Shown: positions 41,478-51,087 of the stretch, piece by piece | How the letters are laid out: each line of letters starts with the position of its first letter | How positions within the stretch are numbered: the stretch's first letter is position 1 | Source: Clostridiales bacterium | GTDB lineage: Bacteria; Bacillota; Clostridia; Oscillospirales; Oscillospiraceae | DNA length: 64,000 nucleotides | Reading direction: 5' to 3' | NCBI GenBank assembly: GCA_003150355.1 | Contig: QAMJ01000013.1 | Span: forward strand, 1-64,000 | The notes under the pieces: generated by a model | What the model saw: only the letters and a program-made list of their open reading frames with translations | Told to the model about the DNA's origin: nothing | Database searches by the model: none | Position numbers and translations under genes: made by a program

Positions 41478-43832
41478 ATGGCAAAAGCGAAGGATCTGGT
41501 CATAGTCGAGTCACCGGCCAAGGCCAAGACCATTGAGAAGTATCTGGGCAGCGGCTATAAGGTCACGGCCTCGATGGGACATCTGAGAGATCTGCCCAAG
41601 AGCAAGATGGGCGTTGATATAGAGCACGGCTTTGAGCCGCAGTACATCCCCGTTCGGGATAAGAAGGAGCTCATAAACGAGCTCAAGAAGGAAGCCAAGG
41701 AAGCAAAGACCGTCTACCTCGCGACCGACCCTGACCGCGAGGGCGAAGCCATATCATGGCACCTCAAGGAGCTGCTTGGGCTTGACGATGAAAAGGCCAA
41801 GCGCGTGACCTTCAACGAGATCACCAAAAAGGTCGTCACCGAGAGCATCAAGAACCCGCGCAGCATCGACCAGAACCTTGTCGATTCCCAGCAGGCGCGG
41901 CGCATACTTGACCGCATCGTCGGCTATGAGCTCTCCCCGCTGCTCTGGCGCAAGATAAAAAAAGGGCTGTCCGCGGGACGTGTGCAGTCCGTCGCCACGC
42001 GCATGGTCGTTGACCGCGAGGAGGAGATCGAAGCCTTCCAGAGCCAGGAGTACTGGCTGCTCGACGCGCGCCTCAACTGCGGCGCGGAGGACGCGGTGTT
42101 CACCGCCCGCTTCCACGGCAAGGGCGATAAAAAGCAGGAGCTCAGATCCAAGGACGAGGTCGACGAGGTCATAAACGCCGTGCAGGCGCAGCCTTTCACC
42201 GTATCCGGCGTCAAGCGCGGCGAGAAGCAGAAGTCGCCCGCACCACCGTTCATTACCTCGACGCTCCAGCAGGAGGCCTCGCGCCGCCTGAGCATGACCC
42301 CGCGCCGCACGATGTCCATCGCCCAGCAGCTCTATGAGGGCGTTGAGATAAGCGGGCACGGCAGCATCGGCCTTATCACCTATATGCGTACCGACTCCCT
42401 CCGCCTTTCCGAGGAAGCGCTCGCTGCCGCGAAGGACTTCATCATCGGGCACTACGGCCCCGAGTATTACCCCGGCTCGCCCCGGCACTTCAAGACCAAG
42501 GCCGGCGCGCAGGACGCGCATGAGGCCATCCGCCCGACGGACGTGAACCTCACGCCGGAGCTTGTGCGCAAGGACCTCACGCAGGAGCAGTACCGGCTCT
42601 ACCGCCTTATCTGGGGGCGCTTCACCGCCTGCCAGATGGCAAACGCGAAGTACGATAACGTCGCCGTCGAAGTTTCCTCCGCGGGCTACACTTTCCGCGC
42701 GACCTATTCGGAAATGAAGTTCAAGGGCTTCACCGCCGTGTACGAGGAGGCAAAGGACGAGGAGAGCAGCGAGCTTGCAAATCCCCTGCCGAGCCTGAGC
42801 GAGGGTCAGGCGCTGACGCTCGAAAAGCTCATCCCCGAGCAGCAGTTCACCCAGCCGCCCGCAAGGTTCACCGAGGCCACGCTCATCCGCGCCATGGAGG
42901 AAAAGGGCATAGGCCGCCCGTCCACCTACGCGCCGACTATATCTACTATTACGTCCCATGACTATGTTATAAAAGAGGGCAAGTACCTCAAGCCCACGCC
43001 GCTCGGCAGAGTCGTCACCGGGCTTATGAAGGAGCACTTTGCAGATATCGTCGACCTCAAGTTTACCAATCAGATGGAGGAGGAGCTTGACGGTATAGAA
43101 AACGGCAAGGCACAGTGGCGCGACGTCCTCGCTGATTTCTACGGAGATTTCAGCAAGGAGATGGACGAGGCCGAAAAGGCCATGGACGGCGTGAAGCTCA
43201 AGGTTCCCGACGTTCTCAGCGATGAATACTGCGACGTCTGCGGCCGCCAGATGGTTGTGAAAAAGGGCCGCTTCGGGTACTTCCTCGCCTGCCCCGGCTT
43301 CCCGGATTGTACCTTTACAAAGCCCATCGTCGTCGAAATGCCCGGCAAATGCCCCAAGTGCGGCGGCAGGATCCTCAAGCGCACCTCGAAGAAGGGCTAT
43401 GTGTTCTACGCCTGCGAACGCGGCACGGACTGCGGCTTCATCACATGGGACGTTCCCACCAAGGACTTCTGCCCCGCCTGCGGCAAGACCATGTTCAAGC
43501 ACAGCGGCAGAGGACCGCTCAAGTCCTTCTGCATAAACGAGCAGTGCCCGAACTTCGTCCCCGAGGATAAGCGCACCTTCAAGAAAAAGACGCCCGAGGA
43601 GAAGGCACAGGCAGCCGCCGAGAAGGCCGCAAAGGCTGCGGAAAAGGCCGCCGCTGCCGAGGGTGAAGAAGAGAAGAAGCCCGCCAAGAAGACGGCTGCG
43701 AAGAAGACTGCGGCCGCCAAGACCACGGCGAAAAAGACCGCGGCGAAAACAACTGCAAAGAAAACGACCGCCAAGAAAGCCACGGCGGCAAAAAAGACAA
43801 GCACGAAGAAAAGTGCGGATACAGAGGAATAA
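41478..43832 (+). CDS. topA: DNA topoisomerase I
   Basis: The 784-residue type IA topoisomerase has the TOPRIM domain (VESPAKAKTIEKYLGSGYK, then ATDPDREGEAISWHL), the active-site Tyr in LITYMRTDSLRLS near residue 300, and three C-terminal zinc modules (CDVC, CPKC and CPAC groups, residues 585-695). It relaxes negative supercoils. The last 80 residues are a Lys/Ala/Thr-rich tail of repeated KKTAAKKT-like units, resembling histone H1 tails, expected to add DNA affinity. A gene overlap is not seen, and trmFO follows after three bases. Confidence 0.96.
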   Translation: MAKAKDLVIVESPAKAKTIEKYLGSGYKVTASMGHLRDLPKSKMGVDIEHGFEPQYIPVRDKKELINELKKEAKEAKTVYLATDPDREGEAISWHLKELLGLDDEKAKRVTFNEITKKVVTESIKNPRSIDQNLVDSQQARRILDRIVGYELSPLLWRKIKKGLSAGRVQSVATRMVVDREEEIEAFQSQEYWLLDARLNCGAEDAVFTARFHGKGDKKQELRSKDEVDEVINAVQAQPFTVSGVKRGEKQKSPAPPFITSTLQQEASRRLSMTPRRTMSIAQQLYEGVEISGHGSIGLITYMRTDSLRLSEEALAAAKDFIIGHYGPEYYPGSPRHFKTKAGAQDAHEAIRPTDVNLTPELVRKDLTQEQYRLYRLIWGRFTACQMANAKYDNVAVEVSSAGYTFRATYSEMKFKGFTAVYEEAKDEESSELANPLPSLSEGQALTLEKLIPEQQFTQPPARFTEATLIRAMEEKGIGRPSTYAPTISTITSHDYVIKEGKYLKPTPLGRVVTGLMKEHFADIVDLKFTNQMEEELDGIENGKAQWRDVLADFYGDFSKEMDEAEKAMDGVKLKVPDVLSDEYCDVCGRQMVVKKGRFGYFLACPGFPDCTFTKPIVVEMPGKCPKCGGRILKRTSKKGYVFYACERGTDCGFITWDVPTKDFCPACGKTMFKHSGRGPLKSFCINEQCPNFVPEDKRTFKKKTPEEKAQAAAEKAAKAAEKAAAAEGEEEKKPAKKTAAKKTAAAKTTAKKTAAKTTAKKTTAKKATAAKKTSTKKSADTEE

Positions 43833-43835
43833 CAG

Positions 43836-45161
43836 ATGAAAACGGTTACCGTTCTGGGCGCGGGGCTTGCGGGAAGCGAGTGCGCGTGGCAGCTTGCAAA
43901 GCGCGGCATAAATGTGAAGTTCATAGAGATGAAGCCGGTGAAAATGACCCCGGCGCATACCTCGCCGAACTTTGCCGAGCTCGTCTGCTCAAACTCTCTG
44001 CGCAGCGATGAGCTCACCAATGCCGTGGGTCTGCTCAAGGCCGAGATGCGCGCGATGGGCTCTCTCATCATGGAGAGCGCGGACGCGAATAAGGTCGCCG
44101 CGGGCGGCGCGCTGGCGGTCGACCGCGAGGGCTTTTCAAAATACATCACCGATAAATTAAAGAGTCTCCCGAATGTCGAGGTCGTGAGCGCCGAGGCGAC
44201 GGAGATACCGGAGGGCGAGGTCGTCATCGCGACCGGGCCTCTGTCGAGCGACGCTATCGCCGAGAAGATAGCCGCCCTTTGTCCGGACAGCGACCTGCAT
44301 TTCTATGACGCCGTCGCCCCCATTGTGACGCTTGAGAGCGTGGACATGGATTCCGCGTTCTTCGCCTCGCGCTATGACAAGGGAACGGCGGACTATGTGA
44401 ACTGCCCGATGGATAAGGACGAATACCTCGCCTTCGTCGAGGAGCTGACCCATGCTAAAGAAGCGGAGGTACACGGCTTTGATGACGGCGGCGTGTTCGA
44501 GGGCTGCATGCCGGTCGAGGTCATGGCGCGCCGCGGGGTGGACACCCTGCGCTACGGCCCGTTGAAGCCCGTCGGGCTTATCGACCCGCGCACGGGGAGA
44601 GAGAACTATGCCGTCGTTCAGCTCCGGCGCGACAATGCCGACGGGACTATCTATAACATCGTCGGCTTCCAGACGCACCTGACATGGGGCGAGCAGAAGC
44701 GCGTGTTCTCCATGATACCAGCGCTTAAGAACGCGGAGTTCGTGCGTTACGGCGTCATGCACCGCAATACATATCTCAACAGCCCGAAGCTGCTTGACCG
44801 GTATTACCGCCTGCGCACGGATGGGCGCATCAGCTTTGCCGGGCAGATGACCGGCGTCGAGGGCTATGTGGAGTCCGCGGCCTCGGGCATGCTCGTCGGC
44901 ATCGAGACGGCGGCGCGCGTACTCGGCATGGAGCCTGTGGATTTCCCACAGGAGACGGCGATAGGCGCGCTGAGCCTGTATGTCTCCGGCGGCAGCGTCG
45001 GCGATTTCCAGCCGATGAATGTGAACTTCGGCATCATCAGTCCCCTTGGCTACAGGGTGAAAGGAAAGAGAAACAAGAACGCCGAGATATCGAAGCGTTC
45101 CCTTGAGATCATAGAGAGCCTGAAGGCTAAGGAGGTTTTTCACTGTGAAGATAATCATTGA
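43836..45161 (+). CDS. trmFO: Methylenetetrahydrofolate-tRNA (uracil-54-C5)-methyltransferase
   Basis: The 441-residue flavoprotein has the FAD-binding VLGAGLAGSECAWQLAKRG (residues 5-23), SNSLRSDELTNAVGLLK, the CPM region YVNCPMDKDEY near residue 185 and a C-terminal FAGQMTGVEGYVESAASG. TrmFO makes ribothymidine at tRNA position 54 using methylene-THF and FADH2. Position after topA is typical. Its end overlaps plsX by 17 bases. Confidence 0.95.
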   Translation: MKTVTVLGAGLAGSECAWQLAKRGINVKFIEMKPVKMTPAHTSPNFAELVCSNSLRSDELTNAVGLLKAEMRAMGSLIMESADANKVAAGGALAVDREGFSKYITDKLKSLPNVEVVSAEATEIPEGEVVIATGPLSSDAIAEKIAALCPDSDLHFYDAVAPIVTLESVDMDSAFFASRYDKGTADYVNCPMDKDEYLAFVEELTHAKEAEVHGFDDGGVFEGCMPVEVMARRGVDTLRYGPLKPVGLIDPRTGRENYAVVQLRRDNADGTIYNIVGFQTHLTWGEQKRVFSMIPALKNAEFVRYGVMHRNTYLNSPKLLDRYYRLRTDGRISFAGQMTGVEGYVESAASGMLVGIETAARVLGMEPVDFPQETAIGALSLYVSGGSVGDFQPMNVNFGIISPLGYRVKGKRNKNAEISKRSLEIIESLKAKEVFHCEDNH

Positions 45162-46164
45162 CGCAATGGGCGGCGACAACGCCCCTGAGGAGATCATAAA
45201 GGGCGCGGTGCGCGCAAAGCGCGAGCTCGGCGTGGAAGTCTGCCTTGTCGGCCGTATCGAGGATGTGAAAGCCTGCCTTGAAAAAGAGGGCTGCGCGGAG
45301 GGCGAGTTTGAGATAGTCGACGCGCGCGAGGTCGTCACCATGGAGGATGACCCCAGCACTGCCACCCGCCGCAAGAAGGATTCTTCCATGACCGTTGCGC
45401 TCAATCTCCTGCGTGACGGCAAGGGCGATGCGGTCGTCTCCGCCGGCAGTACCGGCGCGCTCCTCACCGGGGCGACGCTTATCGTCAAGCGCATCAGCGG
45501 CATCCGCCGTGCCGCGATGGCTCCCGTTCTCCCGGCAGGGGAGCGCGGCGTCATGCTCATCGACTGCGGCGCGAATGTTGAGTGTACCGCCGAGTATCTT
45601 CTCCAGTTTGCCTATATGGGCAGCTTCTATGCAAAGAAGATGATGGGCTGCGAGAACCCGCGCGTGGGGCTTCTGAACGTCGGCACCGAGGACACAAAGG
45701 GCGGCGAGCTCCAGCATCAGGCCTTTGCCCTGCTGAAAAACGCAGACGAAGAGGGCAGGATAAACTTCATCGGCAATGTTGAGGGCACGGGAGTGTTTAA
45801 CGGCGCGGCAGACGTCGTCGTGACAGACGGCTTCACCGGCAACGTTCTCCTCAAGAGTACCGAGGGCGTCATCAAGTATATGATGAAGTCTCTCAAGGGC
45901 GTGTTCTATAAGAGCATGAAGAACAAGCTTGCCGCTGCCGTTCTGAAAAAGGACCTCGGCATAATGAAGAAGTCGATGGACGTCAACGAGGTCGGCGGCA
46001 CGGCGCTCGTCGGCATATCCAAGCCCGTCATAAAGGCGCACGGCTCCTCGAACGCGGCCTGCATCTTTGCCGCGGTGCGTCAGGCCATGACCTTTGTCGA
46101 CGCAGGCGTCATCGACGATATCAAGGCCAATATCGAATATATGAAACTGAAGGCTGAACAGTAA
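45145..46164 (+). CDS. plsX: Phosphate acyltransferase PlsX
   Basis: The 339-residue protein opens with IIIDAMGGDNAPEEIIKGAV and shows SAGSTGALLTGATLI near residue 100 and VVTDGFTGNVLLKSTEG near 230, all PlsX hallmarks. It makes acyl-phosphate from acyl-ACP for phospholipid synthesis. The GTG start at 45145 lies inside trmFO after the ribosome site AAGGAGG. In many Firmicutes fab genes and acpP separate plsX from rnc. Here rnc follows with a one-base overlap. Confidence 0.95.
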   Translation: MKIIIDAMGGDNAPEEIIKGAVRAKRELGVEVCLVGRIEDVKACLEKEGCAEGEFEIVDAREVVTMEDDPSTATRRKKDSSMTVALNLLRDGKGDAVVSAGSTGALLTGATLIVKRISGIRRAAMAPVLPAGERGVMLIDCGANVECTAEYLLQFAYMGSFYAKKMMGCENPRVGLLNVGTEDTKGGELQHQAFALLKNADEEGRINFIGNVEGTGVFNGAADVVVTDGFTGNVLLKSTEGVIKYMMKSLKGVFYKSMKNKLAAAVLKKDLGIMKKSMDVNEVGGTALVGISKPVIKAHGSSNAACIFAAVRQAMTFVDAGVIDDIKANIEYMKLKAEQ

Positions 46165-46841
46165 TGGATAAACTTGAAGAGAAGATCGGCTACCGCTTCA
46201 AAAACCGCGGCCTGCTCGTTACCGCGCTCACGCACAGCTCCTATGCCAACGAGCGCCACAGCACGCCCTGCCAGAGCTATGAGCGCCTTGAGTTCCTTGG
46301 CGACTCTATTCTCGGCTACGTGACGGCAGAGTTTCTCTACTCGCATGAGCCGAGCCTGCCCGAGGGTCGGATGACCCGCCTGCGCGCGGAGCTCGTGTGC
46401 GAGGGGAGCCTGCATAAGACCGCGCTCTCGCTCGGTCTGGGCGAGTATATGCGCCTCGGCCGCGGCGAGGAGCACACCGGCGGACGTGAGCGCCCGTCGA
46501 TCCTCGCGGATATGGTCGAGTCGATAATTGCCGCGCTCTATCTCGATTCCGGTATCGACGAAGCGCGCCGCTTCATCATGGCAAACGTCCTTGCCGGGGC
46601 GGAGCTTGGCGAAGCGCACCACATCGCCGATTATAAGACCGAGCTTCAGGAGCTTATACAGCGCCGCAGCAACCAGGTCATCAGCTATGAGCTTATCGGT
46701 GAATCCGGCCCGGATCACAACAAGCTTTTCACCTTCCGCGTGCTCATAAATGGAGTACCCACCGGCGAGGGCAGCGGCAGGTCAAAGAAGGAGGCCGAGC
46801 AGATGGCCGCCTGCAAGGCGTTGGAGGCACTGAAGCAGTGA
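46164..46841 (+). CDS. rnc: Ribonuclease III
   Basis: The 225-residue double-strand RNA endonuclease has the signature ERLEFLGDSILGYVTAEFL near residue 38, the second metal-site motif ILADMVESIIAALYLDSG near 113, and a C-terminal dsRNA-binding domain (residues 154-224, YKTELQELIQRR and SKKEAEQMAACKALEAL). It matures rRNA and regulates mRNAs. Start ATG overlaps the plsX stop by one base, and the stop overlaps the next start (GTGA). Confidence 0.95.
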   Translation: MDKLEEKIGYRFKNRGLLVTALTHSSYANERHSTPCQSYERLEFLGDSILGYVTAEFLYSHEPSLPEGRMTRLRAELVCEGSLHKTALSLGLGEYMRLGRGEEHTGGRERPSILADMVESIIAALYLDSGIDEARRFIMANVLAGAELGEAHHIADYKTELQELIQRRSNQVISYELIGESGPDHNKLFTFRVLINGVPTGEGSGRSKKEAEQMAACKALEALKQ

Positions 46842-47869
46842 GCGCCAGAGAAAGCATAATCCCGGTCTTCGTGCCGCATCTCGGCTGTCCGCATAACTGC
46901 GTGTTCTGCAACCAGAACCGCATCTCCGGGCAGCTTGAGCCCGCCACGCCGCAGACCGTTATAGACGAAATAGAGAACGCAGCCGCCTTTCTCCCAAAGG
47001 GAGGAAAGCGGCAACTGGCGTTTTATGGGGGCAGCTTCACGGCCATCCCGGCGGCGGAGCAGGAGGCGCTTTTGGGCGCGGCAAAGACCTATCTTGACCG
47101 CGGGGAGATAAACGCTATTCGCCTTTCCACCCGCCCCGACGCGATAGATGAGACGGTGCTCGAACGCCTGCACCGCTACGGCGTTGAGACGGTCGAGCTC
47201 GGCGCGCAGTCGATGGACGCGCAGGTGCTGCGCCGCTCGGCGCGCGGGCACACGGCGGAGGATGTGGAGCGCGCATCGAAGCTCATCAAGGCTTCGGGCT
47301 TCAGGCTCATCCTCCAGATGATGACGGGGCTTCCCGGGGACACAGCGGAGAAGGACATTGAGACGGCGAGGAAGATAATTGCCCTCGAACCTGACGGCGT
47401 GCGCATTTACCCGACGGTCATCGTCCGCGACACCGCGCTTTACGACATGTGGAGAGCGGGGAAGTACAGGGAACACACTGTCGAGGACGCGGTCAGCGTC
47501 TGCGCGCAGCTCGTACCGCTGTTTGAAGCGGCGGGCATACCTATCATCCGCCTCGGCCTGAACCCGACGGACGACCTCTCCGGCGGCGACGCTGCCGGCG
47601 GTGCGTATCACCCGGCACTCGGAGAGCTGGTGCGCTCGCGTATCATGCTGCAGAAGGCGCGGGAGCTGCTGGACGGCATCACGCCGGGCAGCACCGTGAC
47701 GCTTGCCGTCGGCAGGGGCAAAGCCTCGCAGATGGCGGGGCAGCACCGCTGCAGCACCAAAGCGCTGACGGAGGAATTCGGCCTGAAAAACATCAGAATA
47801 ACCGAAAAGACGGAGCTTTCCGGGCAAGAAATTCAAATACTCGACATTGAAATGCCGCGGGAAATGTAA
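46838..47869 (+). CDS. Elp3-like radical SAM protein without acetyltransferase domain
   Basis: The 343-residue protein has the radical SAM cluster in HLGCPHNCVFCNQNRISG (residues 14-31, CxxxxCxxC spacing of the Elp3 branch), YGGSFTAIP near residue 64, and LQMMTGLPGDTAEKD near 155. It resembles the radical SAM half of elongator subunit Elp3 but stops where the GNAT domain would begin. Proteins of this length sit next to rnc and smc in many Clostridia. A tRNA-modification role is suspected but not shown. Start is GTG at 46838, overlapping rnc. Confidence 0.85.
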   Translation: MSARESIIPVFVPHLGCPHNCVFCNQNRISGQLEPATPQTVIDEIENAAAFLPKGGKRQLAFYGGSFTAIPAAEQEALLGAAKTYLDRGEINAIRLSTRPDAIDETVLERLHRYGVETVELGAQSMDAQVLRRSARGHTAEDVERASKLIKASGFRLILQMMTGLPGDTAEKDIETARKIIALEPDGVRIYPTVIVRDTALYDMWRAGKYREHTVEDAVSVCAQLVPLFEAAGIPIIRLGLNPTDDLSGGDAAGGAYHPALGELVRSRIMLQKARELLDGITPGSTVTLAVGRGKASQMAGQHRCSTKALTEEFGLKNIRITEKTELSGQEIQILDIEMPREM

Positions 47870-47875
47870 TATAAT
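47847..47875 (+). promoter_or_regulatory. Promoter for smc inside the end of the radical SAM gene
   Basis: TTGAAA and a perfect TATAAT are separated by 17 bases, giving a leader of about 80 bases before smc. Confidence 0.72.
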
Positions 47876-47897
47876 AACCTGATAAATTTGTACTTTG

Positions 47898-47940
47898 GGC
47901 AGCGCCGCATAATGCGGCAGGCGTATTATGCGGCGCTGCC
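47898..47940 (+). promoter_or_regulatory. Strong leader hairpin upstream of smc
   Basis: An 18-base stem (GGCAGCGCCGCATAATGC with its complement, one G-U pair) closes a seven-base loop and ends 24 bases before the smc start. No T run follows, so it is either a terminator remnant of the upstream operon or a leader structure. Confidence 0.6.
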
Positions 47941-47964
47941 TTGAAATTGAACGGGGACTTTGGT

Positions 47965-50900
47965 TTGTATTTAAAAGCACTGGAAATTCAGGGGTTCAAG
48001 TCCTTCCCGGACAAGACCCGCCTCACCTTTGAAAAGAATATAACCGCGATCGTCGGGCCGAACGGCTCCGGCAAATCCAATATATCCGACGCCATACTCT
48101 GGGTCATGGGCGAGCAGCGCTCCAAGGCGCTGCGCGGCAGCAAAATGGAGGATGTTATCTTCGGAGGCACCGAAAAGCGCGGCGCTCTCGGCTATGCGCA
48201 GGTCTCGCTCATCATCGATAACTCAGGCCACATCTTCGATTCCGACAGCAGTGAGATAATGCTGACCCGCCGCTATTACCGCAGCGGCGAGAGCGAATAC
48301 TACATCAACCGCGAATCCGTGCGCCTCAAGGATATCAACAACCTTCTCATGGACACCGGCCTTGGACGCGATGGGTATTCCATCATCGGCCAGGGCAGGA
48401 TAGGCGAGATAGTTTCAAGCCGCTCGACCGACCGGCGCGAGGTCTTTGAGGAAGCCGCCGGTATCTCCCGCTACCGCTACAGAAAAGAGGAAGCGGAGCG
48501 CAAGCTTGAAAAGACGGAAGAAAACCTCCTGCGCATTAATGACAAGATAGAGGAGCTGGAAATGCAGGTCGGCCCGCTGAAAAAGCAGGCGGAGACGGCA
48601 AAGCAGTACCTTAGGCTGCGAGATGAACTCAAGGTGCAGGAAGTTTCGGCATGGATGGCGACGCTCGATAAGCTGCATGAGCAGTCGGAGCTTGTAAACG
48701 CCGAATATGAGCAGACGAAGAAAAGCCTTGAGCAGGCGAAGGATGAGCTGCAGGCGCTCTATGCCTCCTCCGGCAGCATCAGCGAGCGTATGCACCGCAA
48801 GGACATCGAGTCCGAACAGGCGCGCGAACGGCTCTCCGCGGCGGAGGGTCAGGCGGCTCAGTGCGAGAGCATGGCGGCCGTGCTGCGCGCGGACGTGAAG
48901 AGCAGCAAGGAGAGCATGGACCGCATGCTCGGCGACATTGCCGAGCAGGAAAACCGCGTGCGCGGCGTGCAGCAGAGCATTGACGAGAGCCTTGGCCGCA
49001 TGGCCGAAATCGACCACGAGCTGACCACGGTGCGCGAAGAGCTCACCGCAAACTCCAACATGGTCGAGGGCTGCCGCATGAAGCTCGGCGGGAGAGAGAG
49101 CAGCGTCGCCCAGCTCAGCGATAGAGTTAACAAAATATCAGTTGAAGCACGGTCGATGGATTCGCGCATCGCGATGCTCTCCGAAATGGAGAAGGACTAT
49201 GAGGGCTACTCCAAGGCCGTCAAGACCGTCATGCGCGAAGCGGGGCGCGGGAACCTCAAGGGCGTGCATGCGCCGGTGGCAAACCTCATCCGCGCGGATG
49301 ACGAATTTGCCCTTGCTATCGAGACGGCACTCGGCGCGGCGGGGCAGAACATCGTCGTCGATACGCAGAACGACGGCCGCCGCGCAATAGAGCTGCTGAA
49401 AAAGTACGACTCAGGCCGCGCGACATTTCTCCCGGTGGACACGATCCGCGGCAATGTAATGCGCGACGCGCCGGTAAACGACCCCGGCTTTGTCGGGATC
49501 GCCTCGGAGCTTGCGCAGTATGACGCGAAGTACAAGGACATTTTTGAAAACCTCCTCGGCAGGACGGTCATTGCCGAAGCGATGACCGACGCGATAAGGA
49601 TATCGAAGAATAACGGCAACCGTCTGCGCATCGTGACGCTCGACGGGCAGCTTATTAACGCCGGAGGCTCAATGACCGGCGGCAGCAGCGCAAAGGGCAC
49701 GGGCATAATCTCCCGTGCAAACGAGCTGGAAAAGCTCAGAAAGCAGCGCGAAAAGCTTGCCGAAAACGAGAAGAGCTATACCCAGCAGCTTGAGCGGGCG
49801 AAGACCGACCTTGCCGCTGTGCGCTACCAGCTGGACATGAAGCTGGAGGAACAGGCGGAGATAAAGAGCCGTCTCTCCTCACTTGAAGCGGAAAAACGCG
49901 CGGTGGAAAGCTCCGCGGCGCAATTGAAGCTCCTGCTCGAAAGCCTCACCGGAGACAGCCAGGCGCGGCGCGAGGCAGTGGAAGCCTACCAGAGAAAGAT
50001 AGACAGCTTCAACGAGCGGCTGAAAGAAAAGGAAGCGGAGATCGCCGCGATAAATGAGAAAGCCAAGGCCATCAAGAACGAGATCGCCGAGATAAGCCGC
50101 AGCAAGATGGAGCTTGAGGGCAAGCGTACCCGCGCCGACAAGGAGGCACAGGAGCGCAACGGCGACATTCTCGACCTCGAACGGAAAGTCGCGAAGATAG
50201 AGCAGAAGAAGCTTGCCGCCGACATGGAAGAAAAGCAGATAATGGACAAGCTCTGGGAAAACTATGAGCTGAGCCATACTGCGGCGCAGGCGATGCGCCA
50301 GCCGGTGGAGAGCCTGCCGAAAGCAAACAAGCTCATCGGCGAGCTGCGCCGCCAGATAAACGCCCTCGGCACGCCGAACCTCGGCGCGATAGAGGAATAC
50401 GACAGAGTCAGCGAGCGTTACGGCTTCCTCAGCGGACAGCGCGACGACGTGACAAAGGCGAAGAGCGAGCTTGTCGGCATCATCAAGGAGATCACGAGCC
50501 AGATGGAGGAGGTCTTCGTCGAGCGCTTCAAGGAGATAGACGAGTGCTTCCGCCAGACCTTCCTTGAGCTCTTCGGCGGCGGCAAAGCCGCGCTCAGGCT
50601 CGAGGACGAGAACGATGTGCTCAACTGCGGGATAGAGATAAAGGTGCAGCCGCCGGGCAAGGCGCTGACGAACCTGAGTCTCCTCTCGGGCGGAGAGATG
50701 GCGTTCGTTGCGATAGCGCTGTACTTCGCGATACTCAAGGTGCGCCCCACGCCGTTCTGCGTGATGGACGAAATTGAGGCAGCACTGGACGAGGCGAACG
50801 TCACGCGCTACGCTGAGTACATGCGCCGCATGTCCGACAAGACGCAGTTCCTTGTCATCACGCACCGCCGCGGCACGATGGAAGAGGCCGACATGCTCTA

Positions 50901-50982
50901 CGGCGTGACGATGCAGGAAAAGGGCGTATCGACGGTCATCGAGCTCGACCTTGAGGACGCGCAGAAGACGATAACGCAGTGA
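47965..50982 (+). CDS. smc: Chromosome partition protein SMC, short-armed form
   Basis: The 1005-residue ATPase has Walker A VGPNGSGKSNISDAILWVMG near residue 31, a first coiled coil (about 165-410), the hinge (413-570, with GGSMTGG), a second coil (570-830), and the C-terminal half with signature LSLLSGGEMAFVAIALYFAI near 905 and Walker B FCVMDEIEAALDEAN. SMC with ScpAB forms condensin. The usual length is about 1180. Both coils are shorter by a similar amount. Start: TTG at 47965 preceded by GGGGA, giving MYLKALEIQGFKSF. The open frame from 47941 has its TTG directly after the leader hairpin. Confidence 0.94.
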   Translation: MYLKALEIQGFKSFPDKTRLTFEKNITAIVGPNGSGKSNISDAILWVMGEQRSKALRGSKMEDVIFGGTEKRGALGYAQVSLIIDNSGHIFDSDSSEIMLTRRYYRSGESEYYINRESVRLKDINNLLMDTGLGRDGYSIIGQGRIGEIVSSRSTDRREVFEEAAGISRYRYRKEEAERKLEKTEENLLRINDKIEELEMQVGPLKKQAETAKQYLRLRDELKVQEVSAWMATLDKLHEQSELVNAEYEQTKKSLEQAKDELQALYASSGSISERMHRKDIESEQARERLSAAEGQAAQCESMAAVLRADVKSSKESMDRMLGDIAEQENRVRGVQQSIDESLGRMAEIDHELTTVREELTANSNMVEGCRMKLGGRESSVAQLSDRVNKISVEARSMDSRIAMLSEMEKDYEGYSKAVKTVMREAGRGNLKGVHAPVANLIRADDEFALAIETALGAAGQNIVVDTQNDGRRAIELLKKYDSGRATFLPVDTIRGNVMRDAPVNDPGFVGIASELAQYDAKYKDIFENLLGRTVIAEAMTDAIRISKNNGNRLRIVTLDGQLINAGGSMTGGSSAKGTGIISRANELEKLRKQREKLAENEKSYTQQLERAKTDLAAVRYQLDMKLEEQAEIKSRLSSLEAEKRAVESSAAQLKLLLESLTGDSQARREAVEAYQRKIDSFNERLKEKEAEIAAINEKAKAIKNEIAEISRSKMELEGKRTRADKEAQERNGDILDLERKVAKIEQKKLAADMEEKQIMDKLWENYELSHTAAQAMRQPVESLPKANKLIGELRRQINALGTPNLGAIEEYDRVSERYGFLSGQRDDVTKAKSELVGIIKEITSQMEEVFVERFKEIDECFRQTFLELFGGGKAALRLEDENDVLNCGIEIKVQPPGKALTNLSLLSGGEMAFVAIALYFAILKVRPTPFCVMDEIEAALDEANVTRYAEYMRRMSDKTQFLVITHRRGTMEEADMLYGVTMQEKGVSTVIELDLEDAQKTITQ

Positions 50983-51087
50983 AAACCTCTCCGTCACGGC
51001 TTCGCCGTGCCACCTCCCCTTTCAGGGGAGGCTTTGATGCGGCGGACAGGACAAGAGCACACAGAATAAAATACAGGAGGTCAAGGC

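Noticed and set aside
41754..43958. A 734-codon open frame on the minus strand
   Set aside because: It is an antisense shadow of topA with low-complexity composition and no ribosome site.
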